From Streptomyces venezuelae (GTDB lineage: Bacteria > Actinomycetota > Actinomycetes > Streptomycetales > Streptomycetaceae), in assembly GCF_008642355.1 (NCBI RefSeq), contig NZ_CP029193.1, positions 6,100,001 through 6,164,000 on the forward strand: a DNA stretch of 64,000 nt, read 5' to 3'. This document shows positions 1-15,323 of this stretch, piece after piece. The first letter of the stretch is position 1; each line of letters opens with the position of its first letter. Under the pieces are notes generated by a model. It saw only the letters and a list, made by a program, of their open reading frames with translations. It had not been told where the DNA came from and searched no databases. The translations under genes were made by a program, and so were the position numbers.

Positions 1-136
1 CGGCCCGCAACCACGGCGCGCTTCTCCACACCGTCCCGGCGCCCGCGCACGACGCGTGGACGCAGACGAACGGGACACCGCCCGGGTCCACACGGGATCC
101 AGGCGGGACGACGAAACGTAGACACGTAGGAGAACA
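1..136 (+). promoter_or_regulatory. Intergenic leader before pnp
   Basis: No gene is visible in this stretch. It ends in a ribosome-binding site (TAGGAGAA at 127-134) placed for the GTG start at 137. In streptomycetes pnp normally follows rpsO, so this is probably the rpsO-pnp spacer, but rpsO lies outside the window. I could not identify a convincing promoter or processing hairpin. Confidence 0.4.
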
Positions 137-2353
137 GTGGAGAACGAGACCCACTACGCCGAGGCCGTCATCGACAACGGCACGTTCGGCACCCGCACCA
201 TCCGCTTCGAGACGGGCCGCCTCGCCAAGCAGGCCGCCGGCTCCGCCGTGGCGTACCTGGACGACGACACCATGGTGCTGTCGGCCACCTCCGCTTCCAA
301 GCGGCCCAAGGACCAGCTCGACTTCTTCCCCCTGACGGTGGACGTCGAGGAGCGGCAGTACGCCGCAGGCAAGATTCCCGGTTCGTTCTTCCGTCGTGAG
401 GGCCGCCCCTCCGAGGACGCGGTCCTGACCTGCCGCCTGATCGACCGCCCGCTGCGTCCTTCCTTCAAGAAGGGCCTGCGCAACGAGATCCAGATCGTCG
501 AGACGATCATGGCGCTCAACCCCGACCACCTGTACGACGTCGTCGCGATCAACGCAGCCTCCTGCTCCACGCAGCTGGCCGGCCTGCCCTTCTCGGGCCC
601 GATCGGCGGCACGCGCGTGGCGCTCATCAAGGGCCAGTGGGTCGCCTTCCCGACGCACACCGAGCTCGAGGACGCCGTCTTCGACATGGTCGTCGCCGGT
701 CGCGTCCTGGAGGACGGCGACGTCGCGATCATGATGGTCGAGGCCGAGGCCACCGAGAAGACCATCCAGCTCGTGAAGGACGGCGCCGAGGCGCCGACCG
801 AAGAGGTCGTGGCCGCCGGTCTCGAGGCCGCGAAGCCCTTCATCAAGGTCCTCTGCAAGGCCCAGTCGGACCTCGCCGCCAAGGCCGCCAAGCCCACCGG
901 CGAGTTCCCGGTCTTCCTGGACTACGAGGACGACGTCCTCGAGGCCCTGACCGCCGCGGTCAAGACCGAGCTCGCCCAGGCGCTCACCATCGCCGGCAAG
1001 CAGGAGCGCGAGGCCGAGCTGGACCGCGTCAAGGAGATCGCCTCCGAGAAGCTGCTCCCGCAGTTCGAGGGCCGCGAGAAGGAGATCTCCGGTGCCTACC
1101 GCGCGCTGACCAAGAAGCTGGTCCGCGAGCGCATCATCAAGGACAAGGTCCGCATCGACGGCCGCGGCATCACGGACATCCGTACGCTGGCCGCCGAGGT
1201 CGAGGCCATCCCGCGCGTGCACGGCTCGGCGCTGTTCGAGCGTGGCGAGACCCAGATCCTGGGCGTCACCACCCTCAACATGCTCCGCATGGAGCAGCAG
1301 CTCGACACCCTCTCCCCGGTGACGCGCAAGCGCTACATGCACAACTACAACTTCCCGCCGTACTCGGTCGGCGAGACCGGCCGCGTCGGTTCGCCGAAGC
1401 GCCGCGAGATCGGCCACGGCGCGCTCGCCGAGCGCGCGATCGTGCCGGTGCTCCCCACGCGCGAGGAGTTCCCGTACGCGATCCGTCAGGTCTCCGAGGC
1501 CCTCGGTTCCAACGGCTCGACGTCCATGGGCTCGGTCTGCGCCTCCACGATGTCGCTGCTGAACGCCGGTGTGCCGCTGAAGGCCGCCGTCGCCGGCATC
1601 GCCATGGGTCTGATCTCCGAGGAGATCGACGGCCAGACGCACTACGTCGCCCTCACCGACATCCTCGGTGCGGAGGACGCCTTCGGTGACATGGACTTCA
1701 AGGTCGCCGGTACGAAGCAGTTCGTGACCGCGCTGCAGCTCGACACCAAGCTCGACGGCATCCCCGCCTCGGTCCTGGCCGCCGCGCTGAAGCAGGCCCG
1801 CGACGCGCGTCTGCACATCCTCGACGTGATGAACGAGGCCATCGACGTTCCGGACGAGATGTCCCCGAACGCGCCGCGCATCATCACCGTCAAGATCCCG
1901 GTGGACAAGATCGGTGAGGTCATCGGCCCCAAGGGCAAGATGATCAACCAGATCCAGGAGGACACCGGCGCCGACATCACGATCGAGGACGACGGCACCA
2001 TCTACATCGGTGCCGCCGACGGCCCGGCCGCCGAGGCCGCCCGCGCCACGATCAACGGCATCGCCAACCCGACCATGCCGGAGGTCGGCGAGCGCTACCT
2101 GGGCACCGTCGTGAAGACGACGACCTTCGGTGCGTTCGTCTCCCTGCTCCCGGGCAAGGACGGTCTGCTGCACATCTCGCAGATCCGCAAGCTCGCCGGC
2201 GGCAAGCGCGTGGAGAACGTCGAGGACGTCCTCGGGGTGGGCCAGAAGGTCCAGGTCGAGATCGCCGAGATCGACTCCCGCGGCAAGCTCTCCCTCATCC
2301 CCGTCGTCGAGGGCGAAGAGGGCGAAGACCAGAAGGACGACACCGACAAGTGA
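137..2353 (+). CDS. pnp: Polynucleotide phosphorylase / guanosine pentaphosphate synthetase
   Basis: A cytoplasmic 3'-5' phosphorolytic exoribonuclease that also adds 3' tails; in Streptomyces the protein was first described as GpsI, linked to (p)ppGpp metabolism. The 738 residues show two RNase PH-type domains (roughly 10-230 and 330-560), with the conserved active-site stretch [13 protein letters not shown] in the second. A KH domain follows ([16 protein letters not shown]), then a C-terminal S1 domain ([16 protein letters not shown]) and an acidic tail. Length and domain order are standard. The GTG start has an AGGAG four bases upstream. The stop overlaps the next gene's GTG by four bases (GTGA), implying translational coupling. 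Confidence 0.97.
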   Translation: MENETHYAEAVIDNGTFGTRTIRFETGRLAKQAAGSAVAYLDDDTMVLSATSASKRPKDQLDFFPLTVDVEERQYAAGKIPGSFFRREGRPSEDAVLTCRLIDRPLRPSFKKGLRNEIQIVETIMALNPDHLYDVVAINAASCSTQLAGLPFSGPIGGTRVALIKGQWVAFPTHTELEDAVFDMVVAGRVLEDGDVAIMMVEAEATEKTIQLVKDGAEAPTEEVVAAGLEAAKPFIKVLCKAQSDLAAKAAKPTGEFPVFLDYEDDVLEALTAAVKTELAQALTIAGKQEREAELDRVKEIASEKLLPQFEGREKEISGAYRALTKKLVRERIIKDKVRIDGRGITDIRTLAAEVEAIPRVHGSALFERGETQILGVTTLNMLRMEQQLDTLSPVTRKRYMHNYNFPPYSVGETGRVGSPKRREIGHGALAERAIVPVLPTREEFPYAIRQVSEALGSNGSTSMGSVCASTMSLLNAGVPLKAAVAGIAMGLISEEIDGQTHYVALTDILGAEDAFGDMDFKVAGTKQFVTALQLDTKLDGIPASVLAAALKQARDARLHILDVMNEAIDVPDEMSPNAPRIITVKIPVDKIGEVIGPKGKMINQIQEDTGADITIEDDGTIYIGAADGPAAEAARATINGIANPTMPEVGERYLGTVVKTTTFGAFVSLLPGKDGLLHISQIRKLAGGKRVENVEDVLGVGQKVQVEIAEIDSRGKLSLIPVVEGEEGEDQKDDTDK

Positions 2354-3729
2354 CGTCGCGTAGCACCACGACGACGGCCCGCACCTCTTCGGAGGCGCGG
2401 GCCGTCGCCCGTACCCAAACCCTCATCAAGGGCGAGAACGGCATCGGCACCGTCCGCAGGACGACCCTCCCCGGCGGCCTGCGCGTCGTCACGGAGACCC
2501 TGCCGTCCGTGCGCTCCGCCACCTTCGGCATCTGGGCCAACGTCGGCTCCCGCGACGAGACCCCCTCCCTGAACGGCGCCACGCACTACCTGGAGCACCT
2601 CCTCTTCAAGGGCACCAAGAAGCGCAGTGCCCTCGACATCTCCGCCGCGCTCGACGCGGTCGGCGGCGAGATGAACGCCTTCACGGCGAAGGAGTACACG
2701 TGCTACTACGCGCGCGTGCTCGACACGGACCTGCCGCTCGCCATCGACGTCGTCTGCGACATGCTGACGGGCTCCCTCATCCTCCAGGAGGACGTCGACG
2801 CCGAGCGCGGCGTCATCCTCGAAGAGATCGCGATGACCGAGGACGACCCGGGCGACTGCGTGCACGACCTGTTCGCGCACACGATGCTCGGCGACACGCC
2901 CCTCGGCCGCCCGGTCCTCGGCACCGTCGACACGATCAACGCCCTCGACGCGGGCCGCATCCGCCGCTTCTACAAGAAGCACTACGACCCGACCCACCTG
3001 GTGGTCGCGGCCGCGGGCAACGTGGACCACAACAAGGTCGTACGCCAGGTCCGCGCCGCCTTCGAGAAGGCCGGCGCCCTCCGCGACACCGACGCGACCC
3101 CGATGATCCCGCGCCAGGGCTCCCGCAATCTGCGCACCGCCGGCCGCGTCGAGGTCGTCAACCGCAAGACCGAGCAGGCCCACGTCATCCTCGGCATGCC
3201 GGGCCTGGCCCGCACCGACGACCGCCGCTGGGCCCTGGGCGTGCTGAACACGGCCCTCGGCGGCGGCATGTCGTCCCGCCTCTTCCAGGAGGTACGGGAG
3301 AAGCGCGGCCTGGCCTACAGCGTGTACTCGTACACGTCGGGCTTCGCCGACACGGGCCTCTTCGGCGTGTACGCGGGCTGCCGCCCGAGCCAGGTGCACG
3401 ACGTCCTGAAGATCTGCCGTGACGAGCTCGACCAGGTCGCCGAGCACGGTCTGACGGACGACGAGATCGGCCGCGCCATCGGCCAGCTCTCCGGGTCCAC
3501 CGTCCTCGGCCTCGAGGACACCGGCGCCCTGATGAACCGCATCGGCAAGAGCGAGCTCTGCTGGGGCGAGCACATGTCGGTCGACGACATGCTGGCCAGG
3601 ATCTCCGCGGTCACCCCCGACGACGTGCGCGAAGTGGCCCGCGACGTGCTCGGCCACCGCCCGTCCCTGTCGGCCATCGGCCCGCTCAAGGACAAGCAGG
3701 CGGCCCGCCTTCACGAAGCGGTCGCCTAG
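2350..3729 (+). CDS. M16-family zinc metalloprotease
   Basis: A 459-residue insulinase/processing-peptidase-type protease. The inverted zinc motif HxxEH is visible as HYLEH at residues 79-83 in the context [16 protein letters not shown], with the third ligand expected in the downstream [12 protein letters not shown] segment. The C-terminal half carries the usual R/Y motif region ([22 protein letters not shown]). It has no signal peptide, so it is probably cytoplasmic. The GTG start overlaps the pnp stop, and dapB follows 45 bases later; pnp-M16-dapB is a common actinobacterial order. The substrate is unknown. Confidence 0.93.
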   Translation: MTSRSTTTTARTSSEARAVARTQTLIKGENGIGTVRRTTLPGGLRVVTETLPSVRSATFGIWANVGSRDETPSLNGATHYLEHLLFKGTKKRSALDISAALDAVGGEMNAFTAKEYTCYYARVLDTDLPLAIDVVCDMLTGSLILQEDVDAERGVILEEIAMTEDDPGDCVHDLFAHTMLGDTPLGRPVLGTVDTINALDAGRIRRFYKKHYDPTHLVVAAAGNVDHNKVVRQVRAAFEKAGALRDTDATPMIPRQGSRNLRTAGRVEVVNRKTEQAHVILGMPGLARTDDRRWALGVLNTALGGGMSSRLFQEVREKRGLAYSVYSYTSGFADTGLFGVYAGCRPSQVHDVLKICRDELDQVAEHGLTDDEIGRAIGQLSGSTVLGLEDTGALMNRIGKSELCWGEHMSVDDMLARISAVTPDDVREVARDVLGHRPSLSAIGPLKDKQAARLHEAVA

Positions 3730-4527
<798 letters not shown>

Positions 4528-4535
4528 TCAGGGCC

Positions 4536-4988
4536 ATGCGCGCGAAGATCACCTACGCCGTCACGGCTGCCGTCCTGGTCGTCTACTTCGTCCTGGTCGG
4601 AAGCCGCGGCGTGCTCCTGATAAAGCACGGCACCGCGCTCACCGTCACCTTCGGTGTCGCGGTGCTCATCCTGCCGTTCATCGGCATCTGGTTCCTCTGG
4701 AAGAACACCCAGTTCGTCCAGCGCGCCAACCGCCTCGCGGCCGAGCTGGAGGCCGAGGGCGGGCTGCCCGTCGACGAGTTGAAGCGCACTCCCGCGGGCC
4801 GCATCGACCGCGACTCGGCGGACGAGGTGTTCGCCCGCCGGAAGGCCGAGACCGAGGACGCGCCGGACGACTGGCGCTGCTGGTTCCGGCTGGCGGTCGC
4901 CTACCACGACGCCAGGGACACGCCCCGCGCGCGGAAGGCCATGCAGCGCGCCATCGCCCTGCACGCGGGCAAGCCGGTCAACGTCTGA
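4536..4988 (+). CDS. Small membrane protein with TPR-like tail
   Basis: A 150-residue protein of unknown function. Two hydrophobic segments (about residues 5-25 and 36-54) suggest a membrane hairpin. The C-terminal half is soluble and helical; its last 40 residues (WRCWFRLAVAYHDARDTPRARKAMQRAI) look like one tetratricopeptide-type repeat. It starts eight bases after dapB, so it is probably co-transcribed, and it ends flush against the converging gene at 4989. Confidence 0.75.
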   Translation: MRAKITYAVTAAVLVVYFVLVGSRGVLLIKHGTALTVTFGVAVLILPFIGIWFLWKNTQFVQRANRLAAELEAEGGLPVDELKRTPAGRIDRDSADEVFARRKAETEDAPDDWRCWFRLAVAYHDARDTPRARKAMQRAIALHAGKPVNV

Positions 4989-5552
4989 TCAGGCGGTGGG
5001 CCGGTACTCGTCGGCCCACACCTCGATGGAGTCGGCCGCGCGGTTGAACGCCTCGTGACGCGCGAGGAAGTCAGCGTTCCGGTCGGTCAGGAGCAACTGC
5101 TGCGGTCCGGCCGGCTGCTGATCACGTCGTACGAGAACGAGTGCCTGGCCCTGGACCGTGCGGGGGAGCCCCAGCCAGCGCACCGGCTGCTGCGCGGTCC
5201 GCACGGCGGAGATCTGCCCCCACGCGAGCGTCTGCGTCGTCAGGAAGCCGACTCTGCGCAGTCCGTGGGCGCTGACCCAGGTGCCCATGCGCAGCAGCCG
5301 CAGGGCGCTCACGATGATGAGGGCGGCGAGCCCCGCACAGATGGCGGCGCCCGCCAGGGAGTCCGCGAACGCGATGATCACGGCGGCGAACAGGACGAAC
5401 GAGGCGAGCAGCAGCAGGACCGCGCCCGCGCCCACGCGCCAGGGGCCCGGACGGTAGGGCCGGCGCCAGTGATCGCGGTCGTCGAAGGGCAGCGCGGCGT
5501 CGTGCGCCGCGTCGTCGAACGCGCGGTCCGCGGTCAGGAAGGGCAGGGGCAC
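4989..5552 (-). CDS. PH-domain-like membrane protein
   Basis: About 187 residues. An N-terminal soluble stretch precedes two adjacent hydrophobic segments (GAGAVLLLLASFVLFAAVIIAF and the following LAGAAICAGLAALIIVSAL). The C-terminal half (GTWVSAHGLRRVGFLTTQTLAWGQI onward) resembles the bacterial PH-type domain of many actinobacterial membrane proteins. An upstream ATG at 5579 is also open, but the GTG at 5552 has TGAGGA seven bases upstream and is preferred. Function unknown. Confidence 0.72.
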   Translation of the reverse strand: MPLPFLTADRAFDDAAHDAALPFDDRDHWRRPYRPGPWRVGAGAVLLLLASFVLFAAVIIAFADSLAGAAICAGLAALIIVSALRLLRMGTWVSAHGLRRVGFLTTQTLAWGQISAVRTAQQPVRWLGLPRTVQGQALVLVRRDQQPAGPQQLLLTDRNADFLARHEAFNRAADSIEVWADEYRPTA

Positions 5553-5673
5553 GGGCTGATCCTCACTCGATCCACACATGGGCTGTGCCCGGTGAGGCTA
5601 TCGAGCCGTGCCCCCTGCTACCACCCTTGGGGGTCCGGACGAGTCAGTGCCGGACGATCATGGTCGGCGCCGG

Positions 5674-5913
5674 TCAGCGGTTGTCGGAGGCTTCCGACTT
5701 CTGCGTGTGCGCGGGTGACTGGTCGGCCGACATCGCGGGCATCCCGAAGAGCAGGGATCCCACCAGACCGGCCACGACGGTGAGGCCGATCAGCGTGCGG
5801 CTCAGGACCTGACTGGCCGTCGCGCGCTCGCGGGGAGGGGGAGTGACGTTACTGCGGAACTTCTCGGCTTCGGCGATGAAGGCGAACGGGACGGGCTCTC
5901 GCCGACGGAACAT
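5674..5913 (-). CDS. Small single-pass membrane protein
   Basis: A 79-residue hypothetical protein. A charged N-terminal region (about 35 residues) is followed by one hydrophobic segment (LSRTLIGLTVVAGLVGSLLFGM) and a short polar tail. A GAGGAGA sequence lies about ten bases before the ATG. It may share a transcript with the PH-like membrane protein downstream. It is divergent from thyX, with about 200 bases between the starts. Confidence 0.6.
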   Translation of the reverse strand: MFRRREPVPFAFIAEAEKFRSNVTPPPRERATASQVLSRTLIGLTVVAGLVGSLLFGMPAMSADQSPAHTQKSEASDNR

Positions 5914-6113
5914 GGGGTGCGCTTCTCCTCACGGGTCTCGAACGGAGCTGTGTGAGCTCTGTTACTTGGATAGACGCGTGAATCGCCCAGAAGGTGCCCT
6001 GTTTCAGCAAATTGGTCGAAGAATGTCGTGGCGAGTCACCGAACGGCCGATTGTCGGTGCCTGCCCATAGAGTGGGCGCCGCCCGAGAGATGCACATGGA
6101 AGGACCCCCGCCA

Positions 6114-6854
6114 GTGAGCGAGACCCCCACCGAAGACCTCAAGCCCAGCTTTCGCAGCGAGGTCACCGTCGAGCTGGTGAAGCACGCCGCCACCGACTCC
6201 GACGTCCTGTGGGCCGCCCGCGTCTCCACGGCGGGTGAGCAGTCGCTCGACGAGCTCCAGAAGGACCCGGAGCGCTCCAAGGGCCTGATCAACTACCTGA
6301 TGCGGGACCGCCACGGCAGCCCCTTCGAGCACAACTCGATGACGTTCTTCATCAGCGCCCCCATCTTCGTCTTCCGCGAGTTCATGCGGCACCGCGTCGG
6401 CTGGTCGTACAACGAGGAATCGGGTCGGTACAGGGAGCTGCAGCCCGTCTTCTACGTCCCCGACGCCTCCCGCAAGCTCGTCCAGGAGGGCCGCCCGGGG
6501 AAGTACGTCTTCGTGGAGGGCAGCGAGGCCCAGCAGGAGCTCACGGGCCGCGTCATGGAGGACTCGTACCGCCAGGCGTACGAGGCGTACCAGGAGATGC
6601 TCGCCGCCGGTGTCGCCCGCGAAGTCGCCCGCTCGGTGCTCCCGGTCGGCCTCTTCTCCTCGATGTACGCGACGTGCAACGCGCGTTCGCTGATGCACTT
6701 CCTCGGACTGCGCACGCAGCACGAGCTCGCCAAGGTCCCGTCCTTCCCGCAGCGGGAGATCGAGATGGTCGGCGAGAAGATGGAGGAGCAGTGGGCCAAG
6801 CTCATGCCCCTCACCCATGCGGCCTTCAACAAGAACGGACGCGTGGCGCCTTAA
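6114..6854 (+). CDS. thyX: Flavin-dependent thymidylate synthase
   Basis: ThyX makes dTMP from dUMP using methylene-tetrahydrofolate and reduced FAD. The signature region is present: RHR at residues 92-94 followed by NEESGRY. By direct count eight residues lie between RHR and the serine, against seven in the textbook motif. The GTG start at 6114 is supported by GGAAGGA at 6098-6104 with a nine-base spacer; upstream in-frame codons lack a ribosome-binding site. Length is 246 residues. dapA and rnj follow on the same strand. Confidence 0.95.
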   Translation: MSETPTEDLKPSFRSEVTVELVKHAATDSDVLWAARVSTAGEQSLDELQKDPERSKGLINYLMRDRHGSPFEHNSMTFFISAPIFVFREFMRHRVGWSYNEESGRYRELQPVFYVPDASRKLVQEGRPGKYVFVEGSEAQQELTGRVMEDSYRQAYEAYQEMLAAGVAREVARSVLPVGLFSSMYATCNARSLMHFLGLRTQHELAKVPSFPQREIEMVGEKMEEQWAKLMPLTHAAFNKNGRVAP

Positions 6855-6879
6855 GGCACTGATGTGCGGGTGCGCCGAG

Positions 6880-6905
6880 CGAAGTGTCCGGTTTGCGGCA
6901 CTTCG
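6880..6905 (+). terminator. Candidate thyX terminator hairpin
   Basis: CGAAGTG at 6880-6886 pairs with CACTTCG at 6899-6905, extended by one wobble and one GC pair. It lies 26 bases after the thyX stop. There is no T-run, which is usual for streptomycete terminators, so this is a structural call only. Confidence 0.45.
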
Positions 6906-7044
6906 TGAAGTTCATCTAGCCTGATCAAACGGACCCGGCACTGCTTGAACCCCCGAGCAGGCAGTGCCGGGCTCCACACTTGTCAGGTCCCCACACATCC
7001 CCCGAGGGGCGACCCCGCGCTGAGCAGCGAGTAGCGTGTTACCC

Positions 7045-7944
7045 ATGGCTCCGACCTCCACTCCGCAGACCCCCTTCGGGAGGGTCCTCACCGCCATGGT
7101 CACGCCCTTTACGGCGGACGGCGCACTCGACCTCGACGGCGCGCAGCAGCTCGCCGCCCACCTGGTGGACGCAGGCAATGACGGCCTGGTCATCAACGGC
7201 ACCACCGGTGAGTCCCCGACCGTCAGTGACGCGGAGAAAAACGATCTCGTACGAGCCGTACTGGACGCCGTCGGAGACCGCGCCCACATCGTCGCGGGCG
7301 TCGGCACCAACGACACCCGCCACAGTCTCGAGCTCGCCCGCGCCGCCGAGCAGGCAGGCGCCCACGGCCTCCTGACCGTCACGCCGTACTACAACAAGCC
7401 CCCGCAAGAGGGCCTGTTCCGGCACTTCACCGCCATCGCCGACAGCACCGACCTGCCCGTCATGCTGTACGACATCCCGGGCCGCAGCGGCGTTCCGATC
7501 AACACGGAAACTCTCGTCCGGCTCGCCGAGCACCCCCGGATCGTCGCCAACAAGGACGCCAAGGGCGACCTCGGCCGCGCCAGCTGGGCCATCGCCCGCT
7601 CGGACCTCGCCTGGTACTCCGGCGACGACATGCTGAACCTCCCGCTCCTGTCCGTCGGCGCGTGCGGCTTCGTCTCCGTCGTCGGCCACGTCGTCACCCC
7701 CGAACTGCGCGCCATGCTGGAGGCGCACCTCACCGGTGATGTACAGAAGGCAACGGAGATCCACCAGAAGCTGCTTCCCGTCTTCACCGGTATGTTCCGC
7801 ACCCAGGGCGTGATCACGACCAAGGCGGCGCTCGCCCTCCAGGGGCGCCCCGCGGGCCCGCTCCGCCTCCCGATGGTGGAGCTGTCACCCGACGAGACGG
7901 CCCAGCTCAAGATCGACCTCGCGGCCGGCGGGGTACAGCTGTAA
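7045..7944 (+). CDS. dapA: 4-hydroxy-tetrahydrodipicolinate synthase
   Basis: It condenses pyruvate with aspartate semialdehyde, the first committed step of lysine/diaminopimelate synthesis. The 299-residue TIM barrel shows NGTTGESPTV (about 51-60), the active-site Tyr142 in MLYDIPGR, and the Schiff-base Lys170 in NKDAKGDL. The ATG at 7045 is chosen over an in-frame GTG at 7036 because the longer version would include a TTA codon, very rare in these genomes. The thyX-dapA-rnj order matches other streptomycetes as I recall it. Confidence 0.95.
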   Translation: MAPTSTPQTPFGRVLTAMVTPFTADGALDLDGAQQLAAHLVDAGNDGLVINGTTGESPTVSDAEKNDLVRAVLDAVGDRAHIVAGVGTNDTRHSLELARAAEQAGAHGLLTVTPYYNKPPQEGLFRHFTAIADSTDLPVMLYDIPGRSGVPINTETLVRLAEHPRIVANKDAKGDLGRASWAIARSDLAWYSGDDMLNLPLLSVGACGFVSVVGHVVTPELRAMLEAHLTGDVQKATEIHQKLLPVFTGMFRTQGVITTKAALALQGRPAGPLRLPMVELSPDETAQLKIDLAAGGVQL

Positions 7945-8044
7945 CCACAGACTTCACAACTGAATAAGCGACACCCGCGGGCGCGTCCCGGACGAACAGC
8001 CGCCCGCAACCCCACACAACAACTGCTACTGCACGAACGTCATA

Positions 8045-8075
8045 CGCGCCACGTGCCTTGGAGGTACGTGGCGCG
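8045..8075 (+). promoter_or_regulatory. Perfect hairpin in the rnj 5' leader
   Basis: CGCGCCACGT (8045-8054) and ACGTGGCGCG (8066-8075) form a perfect ten-base-pair stem with an 11-base loop. The stem ends seven bases before the rnj Shine-Dalgarno (GAGGAG, 8082-8087). It could end dapA transcription, but its position suits a structure that influences rnj translation or is a ribonuclease target. This role is inferred. Confidence 0.5.
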
Positions 8076-8093
8076 CGTGGTGAGGAGAGTCTT

Positions 8094-9779
8094 TTGAGTC
8101 ATCCGCATCCTGAACTCGGTGCTCCGCCGAAGCTCCCGAAGGGCGGCCTGCGCGTCACGCCGCTCGGCGGCCTCGGCGAGATCGGCCGCAACATGACCGT
8201 CTTCGAGTACAACGGCCGCCTTCTGATCGTCGACTGCGGAGTGCTCTTCCCCGAGGAGGAGCAGCCCGGAATCGACCTGATCCTGCCGGACTTCTCGTCC
8301 ATCAGGGACCGCCTCGACGACATCGAGGGCATCGTGCTCACGCACGGGCACGAGGACCACATCGGTGGTGTCCCGTACCTCCTGCGCGAGAAGCCGGACA
8401 TCCCCCTGATCGGTTCCAAGCTGACCCTCGCGTTGATCGAGGCGAAGCTCCAGGAGCACCGCATCCGTCCGTACACGCTCGAGGTCGTCGAGGGCGACCG
8501 CGAGCACCTCGGCCCGTTCGACTGCGAGTTCGTCGCCGTCAACCACTCCATCCCGGACGCCCTGGCCGTCGCCATCCGCACCCCCGCGGGCATGGTCGTC
8601 GCCACCGGCGACTTCAAGATGGACCAGCTCCCGATGGACGGCCGTCTGACGGACCTGCACGCGTTCGCGCGGCTGAGCGAGGAAGGCATCGACCTCCTCC
8701 TCTCCGACTCGACGAACGCCGAGGTCCCGGGCTTTGTCCCGCCCGAGCGTGACATCTCGAACGTGATCCGCGGTGTCTTCGCCGGCGCTCAGAAGCGCAT
8801 CATCGTGGCGAGCTTCGCCAGCCACGTGCACCGCATCCAGCAGATCCTGGACGCTGCCCACGAGTACGGCCGCAGGGTCGCCTTCGTCGGCCGCTCGATG
8901 GTCCGCAACATGGGCATCGCCCGCGACCTCGGCTACCTCCGGGTGCCGCCGGGCCTCGTCGTCGATGTCAAGACGCTCGACGACCTGCCGGACAGCGAGG
9001 TCGTCCTGGTCTGCACGGGATCGCAGGGCGAGCCCATGGCCGCGCTCTCCCGCATGGCCAACCGCGATCACCAGATCCGGATCGTCCAGGGCGACACGGT
9101 GATCCTGGCGTCGTCGCTCATCCCCGGCAACGAGAACGCGGTGTACCGCGTGATCAACGGCCTGACCCGCTGGGGAGCGAACGTCGTCCACAAGGGCAAC
9201 GCCAAGGTGCACGTCTCCGGCCACGCGTCGGCCGGCGAGCTCCTGTACTTCTACAACATCTGCAAGCCCAAGAACCTGATGCCGGTCCACGGCGAATGGC
9301 GCCACTTGCGCGCGAACGCCGAGCTCGGCGCCCTCACCGGCGTCCCGCACGACCGCATCGTGATCGCCGAGGACGGCGTCGTGGTCGACCTCGTCGAGGG
9401 CAAGGCGAAGATCGTCGGCAAGGTCCAGGCGGGGTACGTCTACGTGGACGGCCTCTCCGTGGGCGATGTCGGCGAGCCGGCACTGAAGGACCGCAAGATC
9501 CTCGGTGACGAGGGCATCATCTCGGTCTTCGTGGTCGTGGACTCCAGCACCGGCAAGATCACCAGCGGCCCGACCATCCAGGCGCGCGGTTCCGGCATCG
9601 AGGACTCGGCGTTCGGCGCCGTGATGCCGAAGATCCAGGAAGTACTGGAGAAGTCGGCCCAGGACGGCGTCGTCGAACCGCACCAGCTGCAGCAGCTCAT
9701 CCGCCGCACGCTGGGCAAATGGGTCTCGGACAACTACCGCCGTCGCCCGATGATCCTGCCCGTGGTCGTCGAGGTCTGA
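8094..9779 (+). CDS. rnj: Ribonuclease J
   Basis: A metallo-beta-lactamase/beta-CASP ribonuclease with 5'-3' exonuclease and endonuclease activity, central to mRNA decay and rRNA maturation. The metal-binding motif HGHEDH is at residues 84-89, with further motifs NHSIPDA, TGDFKMD and LLSDSTNAE. The beta-CASP region includes ASFASHVHRIQQI and HVSGHAS. The TTG start at 8094 has GAGGAG with a six-base spacer, giving the MSHPHPEL terminus known from Streptomyces. Length is 561 residues. A strong hairpin terminator follows. Confidence 0.96.
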   Translation: MSHPHPELGAPPKLPKGGLRVTPLGGLGEIGRNMTVFEYNGRLLIVDCGVLFPEEEQPGIDLILPDFSSIRDRLDDIEGIVLTHGHEDHIGGVPYLLREKPDIPLIGSKLTLALIEAKLQEHRIRPYTLEVVEGDREHLGPFDCEFVAVNHSIPDALAVAIRTPAGMVVATGDFKMDQLPMDGRLTDLHAFARLSEEGIDLLLSDSTNAEVPGFVPPERDISNVIRGVFAGAQKRIIVASFASHVHRIQQILDAAHEYGRRVAFVGRSMVRNMGIARDLGYLRVPPGLVVDVKTLDDLPDSEVVLVCTGSQGEPMAALSRMANRDHQIRIVQGDTVILASSLIPGNENAVYRVINGLTRWGANVVHKGNAKVHVSGHASAGELLYFYNICKPKNLMPVHGEWRHLRANAELGALTGVPHDRIVIAEDGVVVDLVEGKAKIVGKVQAGYVYVDGLSVGDVGEPALKDRKILGDEGIISVFVVVDSSTGKITSGPTIQARGSGIEDSAFGAVMPKIQEVLEKSAQDGVVEPHQLQQLIRRTLGKWVSDNYRRRPMILPVVVEV

Positions 9780-9801
9780 CCCTCACGACTGCGTGATCTC
9801 T

Positions 9802-9841
9802 GGAGCGGGGCGCCTCGATTTGCATCGGGGCGCCCCGCTCC
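9802..9841 (+). terminator. rnj terminator hairpin
   Basis: A 13-base-pair perfect arm (GGAGCGGGGCGCC, 9802-9814, with 9829-9841) continues inward for about five more pairs around a TTGC loop. It starts 23 bases after the rnj stop and is followed by GTTAGGTTT. It separates rnj from the rRNA operon. Confidence 0.85.
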
Positions 9842-9902
9842 GTTAGGTTTACGGCTCCGCCAGCGAGGGAAGCCCCGAGCACTCACGTGCCTGGGACCGA
9901 CC

Positions 9903-10120
9903 GAGCGGGGGCGGGAAATCCGACTCAGAACTTCTGATAAAGTCGGAACCGCCGGAAAGGGAAACGCGAAAGCCGAAAGGCTGGAGCGGGAACCGGAAAA
10001 GCACCGAGGAAATCGGACACGAAAGAGTCTGATAGAGTCGGAAACGCAAGAACAAAAGAAACACCGAAGGGAAGCGCCCGGAGGAAAGCCCGAGAGGGTG
10101 AGTACAAAGGAAGCGTCCGT
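9903..10120 (+). promoter_or_regulatory. rRNA operon promoter/leader region
   Basis: This A/G-rich, strand-biased leader precedes the 16S gene and has no protein gene. Two similar stretches, CTGATAAAGTCGGAA (9934-9948) and CTGATAGAGTCGGAAA (10029-10044), look like tandem -10 regions (TAAAGT, TAGAGT), as expected for the multiple promoters of streptomycete rrn operons. I do not see convincing -35 boxes, so exact start sites are not assigned. Confidence 0.5.
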
Positions 10121-10140
10121 TCCTTGAGAACTCAACAGCG
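10121..10140 (+). promoter_or_regulatory. boxA-like antitermination element in the rrn leader
   Basis: TTGAGAACTCAA at 10124-10135, followed by CAGCG, recurs in shortened form in the 16S-23S spacer (TTTGAGAACTGCACAG, 12085-12100). A motif of this kind, repeated before 16S and before 23S, is the expected nut/boxA arrangement of actinobacterial rRNA operons. The assignment rests on position and duplication. Confidence 0.5.
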
Positions 10141-10211
10141 TGCCAAAAGTCAACGCCAGATATGTTGATAACCCCGGCTCACTTCGGTGAGTTGGAGGTT
10201 CCTTTGAAAAA

Positions 10212-10259
10212 CACAGCGAGGACGCTGTGAACGGACGGGATTATTCCTCCCGACCGTTC
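10212..10259 (+). other. Two leader hairpins before 16S
   Basis: CACAGC (10212-10217) pairs with GCTGTG (10224-10229). Immediately after it, GAACGG-A-CGGGA (10229-10240) pairs with TCCCG-A-CCGTTC (10248-10259). They are probably pre-16S processing or folding structures; they share base 10229, so they may be alternatives. I did not find a clean long-range 16S processing stem. Confidence 0.4.
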
Positions 10260-10295
10260 CGCTCTCGTGCTGTGTCACCGGATTACCGGTACACA

Positions 10296-15241
<4,946 letters not shown>

Positions 15242-15243
<2 letters not shown>

Positions 15244-15258
15244 CTCGCGTCCACTGTG
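15242..15258 (+). other. 23S processing stem, 3' arm
   Basis: Perfect 17-base complement of 12096-12112, in the 23S-5S spacer. See the 5' arm entry. Confidence 0.85.
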
Positions 15259-15323
15259 TTGGTTCTGAAACCACGAACAACCCCATGCATGGTCACGCAT
15301 GGTGCGGTTGACAGTTTCATAGT

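Noticed and set aside
7036..7044. Alternative GTG start of dapA with a TTA codon that would imply bldA control
   Set aside because: The ATG at 7045 gives the family's usual start; the TTA is most likely outside the coding region.
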